DNA of 64,000 nucleotides from JACDBE01 sp051002015. Lineage in GTDB: Bacteria > Actinomycetota > Acidimicrobiia > Spongiisociales > UBA5794. The position numbers and the translations under genes are program-made. Positions 1 to 8,503 of this stretch are shown here, one piece after another; positions within the stretch are counted from its first letter, which is position 1, and the number at the start of each line of letters is the position of its first letter. Location: the NCBI GenBank assembly GCA_051002015.1, contig JBPCMS010000078.1, positions 1-64,000 of the forward strand. The letters are read 5' to 3'. The notes beneath the pieces are model-generated. The model saw nothing but the letters and a program-made list of their open reading frames with translations. It was not told the origin of the DNA and did not search any database.

Positions 1-69
1 CGGTTGTTCTCCCCGCATCCCCCAGCACGTCCCTGACTCAACCACGCCCCAAAGGAATGTGAACCCGTA

Positions 70-2160
70 GTGGCCGTCGACATCACCACCGACCTGACCA
101 AGGTCCGCAACACCGGCATCATGGCGCACATCGACGCCGGCAAGACGACGACCACTGAGCGCATCCTGTACTACACCGGACGCACCTACAAGATGGGTGA
201 GGTCCACGAAGGCGCCGCCGTCATGGACTGGATGGAGCAGGAACAGGAGCGGGGGATCACCATCACCTCGGCGGCGACGTCGACCCGTTGGCTGGACCAC
301 ACCATCAACATCATCGACACCCCCGGCCACGTCGACTTCACCGTCGAGGTGGAGCGGTCGCTGCGCATCCTCGACGGTGCGGTGGCGGTGTTCGACGCCG
401 TGTCCGGTGTCGAGCCCCAGTCGGAGACGGTGTGGCATCAGGCAGACAAGTACGGGGTGCCCCGTATCGTGTTCATCAACAAGATGGACCGCATCGGGGC
501 GGACTTCTTCCACTCCATCGACTCGATCGTCGACCGGCTGGGGGGCGACCCGGTCGCCCTCCAGGTGCCGATGGGCGCCGAGGCGAACTTCAACGGGATG
601 ATCGACCTGGTGGACATGAAGGCGATCATCTGGCACGACGAGGATGGCAAGCAGCGAGAGGTCGTCGACATCCCCGAGGACTTCACCGCGATGGCGGGCG
701 AGTGGCATCACAAGATGCTCGACGTCGTCGCCTCAGAGGACGAGGAGCTGCTCGAGAAGTACCTCGAGGTTGGCGATCTCAGCCCGGACGAGATCCGCAA
801 GGTGATCCGCAAGGGCACCATCAACCGCGACTTCGTCCCGGTGCTGTGCGGGTCCGCCTTCAAGAACAAGGGTGTCCAGCCGCTGCTCGACGCCATCGTC
901 CACTACCTGCCAAGCCCGGCGGACCTTCCCCCGGTACAGGGTTTCCGGCCCGGCGCCGAGACCCAGCTGGTGGAGCGGGCCCCGTCCGACGACGACCCGT
1001 TCAGCGCCCTGGCGTTCAAGATCATGAGCGACCCGTACGTGGGCAAGCTGACCTACTTCCGGGTCTACTCGGGCACCGCCTCCAAGGGCGACGCCGTTGT
1101 CAACACCACCACCGGCAAGCGGGAGCGCTTCGGTCGGCTGCTGCGGATGCACGCCTCCTCCCAGGAGGACATCGACCAGGTGATGACCGGCGACATCGTG
1201 GCCGCGGTCGGGCTCAAGGACACCAAGACCGGCGACACCCTCGCCTCGCGGGAGCAGCCGATCCAGCTGGAGTCGATGAGCTTCCCCGAGCCCGTCATCG
1301 CCGTCGCCATCGAACCCAAGACCAAGACCGACCAGGACAAGCTGGGCGACGCCCTCTCCCGCCTGTCCGAGGAGGACCCGACCTTCCGGGTGCACTCGGA
1401 CGAGGAGACCGGGCAGACGATCATCGAGGGGATGGGCGAGCTCCACCTCGAGATCATCGTCGACCGCCTGCTGCGCGAGTTCAAGGTCGACGCCAACGTG
1501 GGCCGCCCCCAGGTGGCCTATCGCGAGACGGTGAAGCGCCAGGTCCGCAAGATCGAGGGCAAGCTGAGACGCCAGACCGGCGGTTCGGGCATGTTCGGGC
1601 ACGTGGTCATCGACCTCGAGCCGACCGAGTCCGGATCGGGGTTCACCTTCGTCGACGCCGTCAAGGGGGGCAACGTGCCCCGCGAGTTCATCCCGGCGGT
1701 GGAGAAGGGGATGCGCGAGGCGCTCGACGGCGGGGTGCTCGCCGGCTACCCGCTGGTCGACATCAGGGCCACGCTCGTCGACGGGTCCAGCCACAGCGTC
1801 GACTCCAACGAGATGGCGTTCCGGATCGCCGGCTCGATGGCGCTCCAAGCGGCGGCACGGGCGGCGGGGGTCAAGCTGCTCGAGCCGATCATGGAGGTCG
1901 AGGTGGTGACCCCCGACGAGTACATGGGCGACGTCATCGGCGACCTGTCGGCACGACGGGGCAAGATCGTGTCGATGGACACCCGGGGCAACGTCCGGGT
2001 GGTCAAGGCACTCACCCCGCTCGCCGAGATGTTCGGCTACGCCACCGACGTCCGGTCCCGCACCCAGGGCCGGGCCACCTACACCATGCAGTTCCACTCC
2101 TACCAGGAGGTGCCATCCAGCACCGCCCAGGAGATCGTGGCCAAGTCGCGGGGCGAGTAG
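70..2160 (+). CDS. fusA: Elongation factor G
   Basis: Translocation GTPase of 696 residues, the usual EF-G length. The G1 loop AHIDAGKTT lies at residues 19-27, followed by DTPGH (G3) and NKMD (G4); the rest covers domains II-V to the C-terminus. The start is GTG at 70, with the purine-rich AAAGGAA about 12 bases upstream. It leads the ribosomal cluster, but tuf, which normally follows fusA in this gene order, is not here: the next gene is rpsJ after a 264-base gap holding a promoter. Confidence 0.97.
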   Translation: MAVDITTDLTKVRNTGIMAHIDAGKTTTTERILYYTGRTYKMGEVHEGAAVMDWMEQEQERGITITSAATSTRWLDHTINIIDTPGHVDFTVEVERSLRILDGAVAVFDAVSGVEPQSETVWHQADKYGVPRIVFINKMDRIGADFFHSIDSIVDRLGGDPVALQVPMGAEANFNGMIDLVDMKAIIWHDEDGKQREVVDIPEDFTAMAGEWHHKMLDVVASEDEELLEKYLEVGDLSPDEIRKVIRKGTINRDFVPVLCGSAFKNKGVQPLLDAIVHYLPSPADLPPVQGFRPGAETQLVERAPSDDDPFSALAFKIMSDPYVGKLTYFRVYSGTASKGDAVVNTTTGKRERFGRLLRMHASSQEDIDQVMTGDIVAAVGLKDTKTGDTLASREQPIQLESMSFPEPVIAVAIEPKTKTDQDKLGDALSRLSEEDPTFRVHSDEETGQTIIEGMGELHLEIIVDRLLREFKVDANVGRPQVAYRETVKRQVRKIEGKLRRQTGGSGMFGHVVIDLEPTESGSGFTFVDAVKGGNVPREFIPAVEKGMREALDGGVLAGYPLVDIRATLVDGSSHSVDSNEMAFRIAGSMALQAAARAAGVKLLEPIMEVEVVTPDEYMGDVIGDLSARRGKIVSMDTRGNVRVVKALTPLAEMFGYATDVRSRTQGRATYTMQFHSYQEVPSSTAQEIVAKSRGE

Positions 2161-2191
2161 AGAATCGCCGCCGGGGAGAAATCGGCCCGAC

Positions 2192-2221
2192 TTGCCCGAT
2201 GCCGGGGGCGGCGTCTACACT
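2192..2221 (+). promoter_or_regulatory. Putative S10 operon promoter
   Basis: TTGCCC (2192-2197) and TACACT (2216-2221) are separated by 18 bases, a good sigma-70/SigA-like promoter in the fusA-rpsJ gap. Transcription would start near 2228, giving a leader of about 200 bases before rpsJ. The leader contains a hairpin with arms GGTCGT and ACGACC around 2270-2295. The same TTGCCC -35 with an 18-base spacer precedes the alpha cluster. Identified from sequence only. Confidence 0.55.
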
Positions 2222-2424
2222 TCGCCGGCCCGCAGACCCTCGTCTGCGCGCCCGACGAATCTTCACCCGGTCGTCCGGTGCTTCCGCACGACCCCGACCA
2301 GACCCGTGATGTACCCATTGCGGTACCGCTCGCCCGGTGGTCAGCCGACGCTCCTTTCCCGGGACGTTCGCTGTCGCCGCTCGGCGTCGTACCTCGGATG
2401 GGTCCAGAGAGACAGGAACCCGTC

Positions 2425-2736
2425 GTGGCGAACGAGCCCCGGATCCGAATCCGCCTCAAGGCCTACGACCACTCGGTGGTCGACGAATCGGCGCGCAAGA
2501 TCGCCGAGACCGTGGTCCGCACCCAGGCCAGGATCCGTGGGCCGCTGCCGCTGCCGACCAAGATCCACCGCTACACGGTCATCCGCGGCCCGCACATCGA
2601 CAAGACGAGCCGAGAGCACTTCGAGATGCGGATCCACAAGCGTCTCATCGACATCCTCGACCCGACCCCGAAGACGGTCGACTCATTGATGCGGCTCGAT
2701 CTGCCCGCCGGGGTCGAGGTGGAGATCAAGACATGA
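2425..2736 (+). CDS. rpsJ: 30S ribosomal protein S10
   Basis: Small-subunit head protein S10, also NusE of the antitermination complex. Taken from the GTG at 2425 it has 103 residues, the normal family length, and begins ANEPRIRIRLKAYDH. An in-frame ATG further upstream (2278) would add about 49 residues with no S10 similarity and is rejected. GAGAGACAGGAA provides a ribosome site. It is the first gene of the S10 cluster, and its stop overlaps the rplC start (ATGA). Confidence 0.97.
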   Translation: MANEPRIRIRLKAYDHSVVDESARKIAETVVRTQARIRGPLPLPTKIHRYTVIRGPHIDKTSREHFEMRIHKRLIDILDPTPKTVDSLMRLDLPAGVEVEIKT

Positions 2737-3371
2737 AGGCCATCCTCGGCGAGAAGTTGGGCATGACCCAGGTGTTCGACGATCAGGCCCGGGTGGTCCC
2801 GGTGACGGTCATCAAGGCGGGCCCCGTCCACATCACCCAGATCAAGAACGAGAAGCGCGACGGCTACTCGGCGATCCAGATCGCCTTCAAGGAGCTGCGC
2901 GCCAAGCAGGTCAACCGGCCCCAGGCGGGCCACTTCTCCCGGGCCAACGTCGTCCCCAGCAAGCACATCGTCGAGGTCAGGGTCGACGACGTCTCCGGCT
3001 ACAAGATCGGCCAGAGGATCGGGGTCGCCGACCTCTTCTCGGCGGGCATGACGGCAGACGTCACCGGCGTGTCGAGGGGCAAGGGCTTCGCCGGGGTGAT
3101 GAAGCGCCACAACTTCAAGGGCCAGGGCGCATCGCACGGCGCCCACAAGGTGCACCGGGCTCCCGGCTCGCTGGGAGCATGCGCCACCCCCGCCAGGGTG
3201 TTCAAGGGCAAGCGGATGCCGGGCCGCATGGGCAACGAGACCACGACGGTGCTCAACCTCGAGGTCGTCCAGGTGGACGCCGAGCACGACCTGCTGATGG
3301 TCAAGGGCGCCGTGCCCGGGCCCAAGGGGGCGGTCCTGGTGATCCGCGAGGCGGTGAAGTCACATGCCTGA
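2733..3371 (+). CDS. rplC: 50S ribosomal protein L3
   Basis: L3 of 212 residues, an early assembly protein that reaches toward the peptidyl-transferase centre. It starts MKAILGEKLGMTQVF and carries the conserved central stretch RGKGFAGVMKRHNFKGQ and the PGRMGN segment. The ATG at 2733 overlaps the rpsJ stop by four bases. Its last codons overlap rplD by eight bases, so translation is probably coupled. Nothing unusual in composition. Confidence 0.97.
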   Translation: MKAILGEKLGMTQVFDDQARVVPVTVIKAGPVHITQIKNEKRDGYSAIQIAFKELRAKQVNRPQAGHFSRANVVPSKHIVEVRVDDVSGYKIGQRIGVADLFSAGMTADVTGVSRGKGFAGVMKRHNFKGQGASHGAHKVHRAPGSLGACATPARVFKGKRMPGRMGNETTTVLNLEVVQVDAEHDLLMVKGAVPGPKGAVLVIREAVKSHA

Positions 3372-4077
3372 CAAGACGGCGCTCACCGCCGAGCTGTGGA
3401 GCGCCGACGGCACCCGCACCGGTGAGGTCGAACTCTCGGCGGAGATCTTCGGGATCGAGCCCAACATGGCGGTGATGCACCAGGTGGTGACGGCCCAGCT
3501 CGCCGCCGCCAGGGCCGGCACCCACTCCACCAAGACCCGGGGCGAGGTCCGCGGCGGTGGCAGAAAGCCGTGGCGGCAGAAGGGTCTGGGCCGTGCCCGT
3601 CATGGCTCGATCCGGTCACCGCAGTGGGTGGGCGGAGGGGTCGCCCACGGTCCCAGGCCGCGTGACTACTCGCAGCGCACCCCCAAGAAGATGCGGCGCC
3701 TCGCCCTGCGCAGCGCCCTCTCGGCCCGCGCCGCCGACGGCCAGATCAAGGTGGTGGAGTCGTTCGACGTGTGGGAGAAGCCCCGCACCAAGAACGCCGT
3801 CTCCCTGCTGGAGGCGATGGGGATCACCGGCAAGGTGCTCCTGATCGCCGAGGACCACGAGCGGGTGGCGATCAAGTCGTTCCGCAACCTGGCGGCGGTC
3901 ATCGCCTCGAACCTTGGCCAGGCCAACACCTACGACGTGCTGTGGGCAGACACCATCGTGATGAGCCGGGGCACCCTGGAGCTCGGCCAGTCGGCCCCGA
4001 GGGGCACAGCCGAGCATGCCGAGTCGGTGCGGGCGACCACGACCCCCGGCGTCGCCGGTAACGGAGGGGCGGCATGA
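3364..4077 (+). CDS. rplD: 50S ribosomal protein L4
   Basis: L4 of 237 residues, somewhat longer than the common 205-220. The extra residues lie at the C-terminus, which ends in a low-complexity Thr/Gly/Ala tail. The exit-tunnel loop is recognisable (TKTRGEVRGGGRKPWRQKG, then GSIRSPQWVGGG). L4 lines the nascent-chain tunnel; in gammaproteobacteria it also represses its own operon. The start at 3364 lies inside the end of rplC, and the stop overlaps rplW by four bases. Confidence 0.96.
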   Translation: MPDKTALTAELWSADGTRTGEVELSAEIFGIEPNMAVMHQVVTAQLAAARAGTHSTKTRGEVRGGGRKPWRQKGLGRARHGSIRSPQWVGGGVAHGPRPRDYSQRTPKKMRRLALRSALSARAADGQIKVVESFDVWEKPRTKNAVSLLEAMGITGKVLLIAEDHERVAIKSFRNLAAVIASNLGQANTYDVLWADTIVMSRGTLELGQSAPRGTAEHAESVRATTTPGVAGNGGAA

Positions 4078-4361
4078 AGAACCCCCGCGACATCATCTTC
4101 GAGCCGGTCGTGTCCGAGAAGTCATATGACCTCATCGAGGCCTCCAACATCTACACCTTCGAGGTCGACCGGCGCACCAACAAGACCGAGATCCGCCAGG
4201 CGGTCGAGAAGATCTTCGGGGTCAAGGTGGTCGGGGTGAACACCATCAACCGCAAGGGCAAGCTGAAGCGGACGGGCTTCAAGGTGGGGAAGCGCTCGGA
4301 CACCAAACGCGCCCTGGTCAAGCTCGCCGCCGGCGACTCCATCGACATCTTCGAGGTGTGA
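4074..4361 (+). CDS. rplW: 50S ribosomal protein L23
   Basis: L23 of 95 residues, a tunnel-exit protein and docking site for trigger factor and SRP. It opens NPRDIIFEPVVSEKSYDL and contains NKTEIRQAVEKIFGVKV, typical of bacterial L23. The ATG at 4074 overlaps the rplD stop. rplB follows after a 3-base gap. Length and composition are ordinary. Confidence 0.96.
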   Translation: MKNPRDIIFEPVVSEKSYDLIEASNIYTFEVDRRTNKTEIRQAVEKIFGVKVVGVNTINRKGKLKRTGFKVGKRSDTKRALVKLAAGDSIDIFEV

Positions 4362-4364
4362 CCC

Positions 4365-5198
4365 ATGGCCGTGAGAAAGCTCAAGCCGACCTCGCCCGGC
4401 CGCCGGTTCCAGACCGTCTCCGATTTCGAGACGGTCACCACCGACAAGCCCGAGAAGTCGCTCATCGACAAGCAGAAGCGGTCGTCGGGTCGCAACACCT
4501 ACGGACGCATCACCTCGCGCCACCGCGGCGGCGGTCACAAGAAGCGCTACCGGGTCATCGATTTCCGTCGCAACAAGGACGGGGTGCCGGCCAAGGTCGC
4601 CACCGTCGAGTACGACCCCAACCGCAACGCCCGCATCGCCCTGTTGCACTACCTCGACGGGGAGAAGCGCTACATCATCGCCCCGGTGGGTGTGACCGTC
4701 GGCGACATGCTCGAGTCGGGCTCGGGCGCCGACATCCGGCCGGGTAACGCCCTCCCGCTGCGCAACATCCCCACCGGCACCGTGGTCCACAACGTGGAGC
4801 TGCGTCCCGGTGGTGGGGCCAAGATGGGTCGCGCCGCCGGGACCGCCATCCAGCTGATGTCGAAGGAAGCCAACGTCGCCCTGCTCAGGCTGCCCTCGGG
4901 GGAGATGCGCCAGGTGGCGCTGGATTGTCGGGCCACCATCGGCCAGGTCGGCAACACCGAGGCCGAGCTGATCAAGATCGGCAAGGCGGGACGGAACCGC
5001 TGGCGGGGCAAGCGCCCGCAGAGCCGGGGGGTCGCCATGAACCCGGTCGATCACCCGCTGGGCGGTGGCGAGGGGCGCACGTCGGGGGGACGCCATCCGG
5101 TCAGCCCGTGGGGCAAGCCAGAGGGCAGGACCCGCCGCAAGAACAAGGCGAGCGACAAGTACATCGTCCGCCGCCGGACGAAGAAGGGTCGGAGGTAA
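4365..5198 (+). CDS. rplB: 50S ribosomal protein L2
   Basis: L2 of 277 residues, the conserved 23S rRNA-binding protein needed for subunit association and peptidyl transfer. RHRGGGHKKRYRVIDFRR sits in the N-terminal third. The near-invariant C-terminal block NPVDHPLGGGEGR, containing the functionally important histidine, is present, followed by the basic tail. The ATG at 4365 is separated from rplW by three bases and from rpsS by three. Confidence 0.97.
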   Translation: MAVRKLKPTSPGRRFQTVSDFETVTTDKPEKSLIDKQKRSSGRNTYGRITSRHRGGGHKKRYRVIDFRRNKDGVPAKVATVEYDPNRNARIALLHYLDGEKRYIIAPVGVTVGDMLESGSGADIRPGNALPLRNIPTGTVVHNVELRPGGGAKMGRAAGTAIQLMSKEANVALLRLPSGEMRQVALDCRATIGQVGNTEAELIKIGKAGRNRWRGKRPQSRGVAMNPVDHPLGGGEGRTSGGRHPVSPWGKPEGRTRRKNKASDKYIVRRRTKKGRR

Positions 5199-5201
5199 GC
5201 C

Positions 5202-5480
5202 ATGACGAGAAGCCTCAAGAAGGGCCCCTTCGTCGACGAGCATCTGCTGCGCAAGGTCGAGACCGCCAACGACAGGGGCGAGAAGCGGGTCATCCGCACC
5301 TGGAGCCGTCGCTCCACGATCATCCCCGAGATGGTCGGCCACACCATCGCCGTCCACGACGGGCGCAAGCATGTGCCGGTGTACGTCAGCGAGTCGATGG
5401 TCGGCCACAAGCTGGGTGAGTTCGCCCCTACCCGCACCTTCCGTGGCCACGGCGGCGAGAAGGCGGCGAGGCGGCGATGA
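5202..5480 (+). CDS. rpsS: 30S ribosomal protein S19
   Basis: S19 of 92 residues, in the small-subunit head near the A-site finger. It begins TRSLKKGPFVDEHLLRKV and contains TWSRRSTIIPEMVGHTIAVH and GHKLGEFAPTRTF, all hallmarks of the family. The start at 5202 follows a clear purine stretch (GGTCGGAGG). The stop region overlaps the rplV start by four bases. Confidence 0.97.
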   Translation: MTRSLKKGPFVDEHLLRKVETANDRGEKRVIRTWSRRSTIIPEMVGHTIAVHDGRKHVPVYVSESMVGHKLGEFAPTRTFRGHGGEKAARRR

Positions 5481-5818
5481 AGACCCGGGCCCAGGCCAAG
5501 TACATCAGGCAGTCGCCGTACAAGGTGCGGCGGGTGCTCGACCTCGTGCGCGGGCTCCCCGTGTCCGAGGCTCGTGAGGTGCTCACCTTCACCAACCGCC
5601 GCGCTTCGGGCCCGGTGCTCAAGGTGCTCGACTCGGCCGTTGCCAACGCCGAGCACAACCTGGCGATGGACGCCGACGAGCTGATCGTCGCCGAGGCCTA
5701 CGCAGACGAGGGACCCACCCTGAAGCGGTGGCGCCCCCGGGCCCGGGGCCGGGCCACCCGCATCCGCAAGCGCACCTGCCACATAACCGTCGTTGTCGGA
5801 GACGGAGAGGAGGACTGA
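5477..5818 (+). CDS. rplV: 50S ribosomal protein L22
   Basis: L22 of 113 residues, whose beta-hairpin lines the exit tunnel and is a known site of macrolide-resistance changes. The sequence runs from QAKYIRQSPYKVRRVLDLVRG to the tunnel-loop region RWRPRARGRATRIRKRTCH. It starts at ATG 5477, inside the rpsS stop region, and its terminal TGA shares a base with the rpsC ATG at 5818. Confidence 0.96.
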   Translation: MKTRAQAKYIRQSPYKVRRVLDLVRGLPVSEAREVLTFTNRRASGPVLKVLDSAVANAEHNLAMDADELIVAEAYADEGPTLKRWRPRARGRATRIRKRTCHITVVVGDGEED

Positions 5819-7248
5819 TGGGACAGAAGATCCACCCGTACGGCCTCCGTCTCGGCATCGTGACCGACTGGAAGTCGCGCTGGTATTCCGAGAAGGACTA
5901 CGCCGCCAACGTCAACCAGGATCACCAGATCCGGGTGTACCTGCGCACCCAGCTCAAGCGTGGTGCCCTCTCCCGCATCGACATCGAGCGCATCGGCAAC
6001 GCCAAGGTCCAGGTCGACGTGCACACCGCCCGGCCCGGCGTCGTGATCGGTCGCGGCGGCTCCGAGGCCGAGCGGCTCCGCACTGGGCTCGAGAAGCTGA
6101 CCAAGCGGATCGTCAAGTTCAACGTGATCGAGGTCCAGAACGCCGAGCTCGACGCCACCCTGCTCGCCCGCAGCGTCGCCGACCAGCTGGAGGGCCGGGT
6201 CGCCTTCCGTCGCGCCATGAAGCGGGCGGTGGCCACCGCCCTCAAGGCCGGTGCCGAGGGCGTGCGGGTCCAGGCCGCCGGCAGGCTGGGCGGCGCCGAC
6301 ATGGGCCGGCGCGAGTGGTATCTCGAGGGCCGGGTCCCGCTGCACACGCTGCGGGCCGACATCGATTTCGGCCAGGCGACCGCAGCCACCAGCGTCGGCG
6401 CCATCGGCGTCCAGGTGTGGGTGTACAAGGGCGACGTGGTCCGCAGTGCTGCCGACAGCCGCGAGAAGATCGCCGCCGAGGCACGGCTGGCCGCCGGCGG
6501 TCCCTCCGAGCGTCGCCGCTCGGCCAAGTCTCGCGCCGAGGCCGCCGCCGGTGAGGGTGGGGGCCGTCGTCTCATCGAGGCCGGTGGGGGCAAGCGCGTG
6601 GTCGAGGCCGGCGGGGGCAAGCGCCCCGGTCGCCGGCTGATCGAGGCCGGTGGCGGGCGCAAGCTGACCACCAGTGACGCAGCCGCAGAGTTCGATCTGG
6701 CCCGCTCCGAGACCGACGAGGCTGCGGTCCCCGAAGTCCCCGCAGTTCCCGAGGACGCCCCCGAGGTTGTCGACGCCGCCGCCGCCTCGGAGCTCACCGA
6801 TGTGGGCGGTCAGGGATCGGTCGATGCGTCCGCCGAGCCGCTCGACGAGATGGATGCCATCGCCGAGAGCCTCGAGGCCGAGACCGCCGCCGACGAGGTC
6901 CTCACCGGGACGGCCGGGGCGACCGAGATTGCCGATGTTGCCGATGTGGCCGAGACCGGACCGGCCGATGTGGCCGATGTGCCCGAGACCGGACCCGCCG
7001 AGGTTGCCGATGTGACCGATGTGGCCGAGACCGGACCGGCCGATGTGGCCGATGTGCCCGAGACCGGACCCGCCGAGGTTGCCGATGTCGCCGATGTGGC
7101 CGATGTGTCCGAGACCGGACCGGCCGATGTGGCCGAGACCGCGGTGGGCCCGGTCGACACCGAGGGCTCCGCCGACACCGAGGAATCTCCCGACGTCGCA
7201 GACGGCGAGGACTCCGAGGACTCCGAGGACCGGGGGGAGGTGACCTGA
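5818..7248 (+). CDS. rpsC: 30S ribosomal protein S3 with long acidic C-terminal extension
   Basis: S3 binds mRNA at the entry channel. Residues 1-220 are a normal S3: MGQKIHPYGLRLGI start, KH domain with the VIGRGGSEAE loop, and DIDFGQATAATSVGAIGVQVW. The protein continues to residue 476, about twice the common 210-280. The tail first has Gly/Lys/Arg-rich blocks with repeats of RLIEAGGGK (about residues 250-285). It then becomes Ala/Glu/Asp/Val-rich, with a 25-residue repeat ending in DVPETGPAEVADV and an acidic Asp/Glu/Ser end. There is no frameshift: the tail is in frame and rplP follows one base after the stop. Probably a disordered charged tail; function unknown. Confidence 0.95.
   Translation: MGQKIHPYGLRLGIVTDWKSRWYSEKDYAANVNQDHQIRVYLRTQLKRGALSRIDIERIGNAKVQVDVHTARPGVVIGRGGSEAERLRTGLEKLTKRIVKFNVIEVQNAELDATLLARSVADQLEGRVAFRRAMKRAVATALKAGAEGVRVQAAGRLGGADMGRREWYLEGRVPLHTLRADIDFGQATAATSVGAIGVQVWVYKGDVVRSAADSREKIAAEARLAAGGPSERRRSAKSRAEAAAGEGGGRRLIEAGGGKRVVEAGGGKRPGRRLIEAGGGRKLTTSDAAAEFDLARSETDEAAVPEVPAVPEDAPEVVDAAAASELTDVGGQGSVDASAEPLDEMDAIAESLEAETAADEVLTGTAGATEIADVADVAETGPADVADVPETGPAEVADVTDVAETGPADVADVPETGPAEVADVADVADVSETGPADVAETAVGPVDTEGSADTEESPDVADGEDSEDSEDRGEVT
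6943..7088 (+). repeat. 75-bp tandem repeat inside rpsC
   Basis: A 71-base stretch at 6943-7013 is repeated exactly at 7018-7088, a period of 75 bases or 25 codons. Shorter degenerate units (GCCGATGTGGCC-like) continue to about 7140. The repeat preserves the frame and encodes alternating ADVAETGPADVADV and PETGPAEV segments. Exact identity at third codon positions points to recent duplication, probably by slippage or unequal recombination. Confidence 0.9.
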
Positions 7249-7249
7249 C

Positions 7250-7663
7250 GTGTTGATGCCCAAGCGGACCAAGTACCGCAAGACCCACAAGGGTCGGATG
7301 ACCGGCAAGGCAAAGGGCGGCACCAGGGTCACCTTCGGCGACTACGGGCTCCAGGCCCAGGAGTCGGGGTGGATCACCGCCCGCCAGATCGAGGCCGCCC
7401 GTATCGCCATGACCCGCGCCATCAAGCGTGGCGGCAAGGTTTGGATCAACATCTTCCCCGACAAGCCGATCACCGAGAAGCCGGCCGAGACCCGCATGGG
7501 CTCCGGTAAGGGCAACCCGGAGTACTGGGTGGCGGTGATCAAGCCGGGGCGGGTCATGTTCGAGATGGCGGGGGTGACCGAGGAGCTGGCCCGCGAGGCC
7601 ATGCGGCTCGCCGCCCACAAGCTGCCGGTGAAGACCAAGTTCGTGGTGAGGGACGAGCTGTGA
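7250..7663 (+). CDS. rplP: 50S ribosomal protein L16
   Basis: L16 of 137 residues, near the A site of the large subunit. From GTG 7250 it reads MLMPKRTKYRKTHKGRM, the standard L16 N-terminus, so this GTG is preferred over the ATG two codons later. GSGKGNPEYWVAVIKPG is the conserved central motif. One base separates it from the rpsC stop, and its own stop overlaps rpmC by four bases. Confidence 0.96.
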   Translation: MLMPKRTKYRKTHKGRMTGKAKGGTRVTFGDYGLQAQESGWITARQIEAARIAMTRAIKRGGKVWINIFPDKPITEKPAETRMGSGKGNPEYWVAVIKPGRVMFEMAGVTEELAREAMRLAAHKLPVKTKFVVRDEL

Positions 7664-7881
7664 GAGCGATCGAACTCCGCAACCAGACATACCGGGAGCT
7701 GACCGCCAAGCTGGACGAGGCCAAGGAGGAGCTCTTCAACCTCCGCTTCCAGATGGCAACCAACCAGCTCGACAACACGGCGCGCCTCCGCCAGGTGCGC
7801 CGCCAGGTGGCCAAGATCAACACCGTCATGCGCGAGATGGAACTCGAGGCATGGCGCAATCAGCAGGAGGGCACGGCGTGA
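7660..7881 (+). CDS. rpmC: 50S ribosomal protein L29
   Basis: L29 of 73 residues, a small two-helix coiled protein at the tunnel exit. It has the family pattern: ELRNQTYRELTAKLDEAKEE, then LFNLRFQMATNQLDNTARLR. It starts at GTG 7660, overlapping the rplP stop. AGGAGG near its end (about 7865) is the ribosome site of rpsQ. Confidence 0.95.
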   Translation: MRAIELRNQTYRELTAKLDEAKEELFNLRFQMATNQLDNTARLRQVRRQVAKINTVMREMELEAWRNQQEGTA

Positions 7882-8138
7882 CGGACGAACGTGGACGCCG
7901 CAAGGTGCGTACCGGGGTGGTGGTATCCGACTCCCGGGACAAGACGGTGACCGTCGAGGTGCCTTCCTCGAAGCGTCACCCCAAGTACGGCAAGACGATG
8001 CCGACCCGCAAGCGCTACCACGCCCACGACGAGACCAACGATGCCCGTCTGGGTGACACGGTCCGCATCGTCGAGACCCGGCCGCTCTCCAAGAGCAAGC
8101 GGTGGCGGGTGGCGGAGATCGTGGAGCGTGCCCGATGA
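7878..8138 (+). CDS. rpsQ: 30S ribosomal protein S17
   Basis: S17 of 86 residues from GTG 7878, which overlaps the rpmC stop and has AGGAGG 7 bases upstream. An in-frame ATG at 7851 would only add residues that are part of rpmC. Conserved features are GVVVSDSRDKTVTVEV, HPKYGKTMPTRKRYHAHDE and GDTVRIVETRPLSKSKRW. S17 is an OB-fold primary binder of 16S rRNA. Confidence 0.95.
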   Translation: MTDERGRRKVRTGVVVSDSRDKTVTVEVPSSKRHPKYGKTMPTRKRYHAHDETNDARLGDTVRIVETRPLSKSKRWRVAEIVERAR

Positions 8139-8503
8139 TCCAGACCGAGACCAGGCTCCGCGTCGCCGACAACAGCGGTGCCCGCGAGGTTCTCTGCATC
8201 CGGGTGCTGGGAGGCTCCCGTCGCCGCTATGCCCACGTCGGTGACGTCATCGTCGGTGCGGTCAAGGAAGCGACCCCGGGCGGCACCGTCAAGAAGGGCG
8301 AAGTGGTCAAGGCGGTCGTGGTGCGGACCCGCAAGGAGAGCCGACGTCAGGACGGCAGCTACATCCGGTTCGACGACAACGCCTGCGTCATCATCAACGA
8401 CCAGCAGCAGCCCCGCGGGACCCGCATCTTCGGCCCGGTGGGCCGCGAGCTGCGCGACAAGAAGTTCATGCGGATCGTCTCGCTCGCCCCGGAGGTGTTG
8501 TGA
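8135..8503 (+). CDS. rplN: 50S ribosomal protein L14
   Basis: L14 of 122 residues, at the subunit interface. It begins MIQTETRLRVADNSGAREV and contains GGSRRRYAHVGDVIVGAVKEA and RIFGPVGRELRDKKFMRIVS-type segments. The ATG at 8135 overlaps the rpsQ stop. The length is the family norm and the stop overlaps the rplX start. Confidence 0.97.
   Translation: MIQTETRLRVADNSGAREVLCIRVLGGSRRRYAHVGDVIVGAVKEATPGGTVKKGEVVKAVVVRTRKESRRQDGSYIRFDDNACVIINDQQQPRGTRIFGPVGRELRDKKFMRIVSLAPEVL

Noticed and set aside
733..2097. Long minus-strand open frame opposite fusA
   Set aside because: It is a GC-rich antisense shadow of EF-G with no recognisable protein; similar long shadows occur opposite many genes here.
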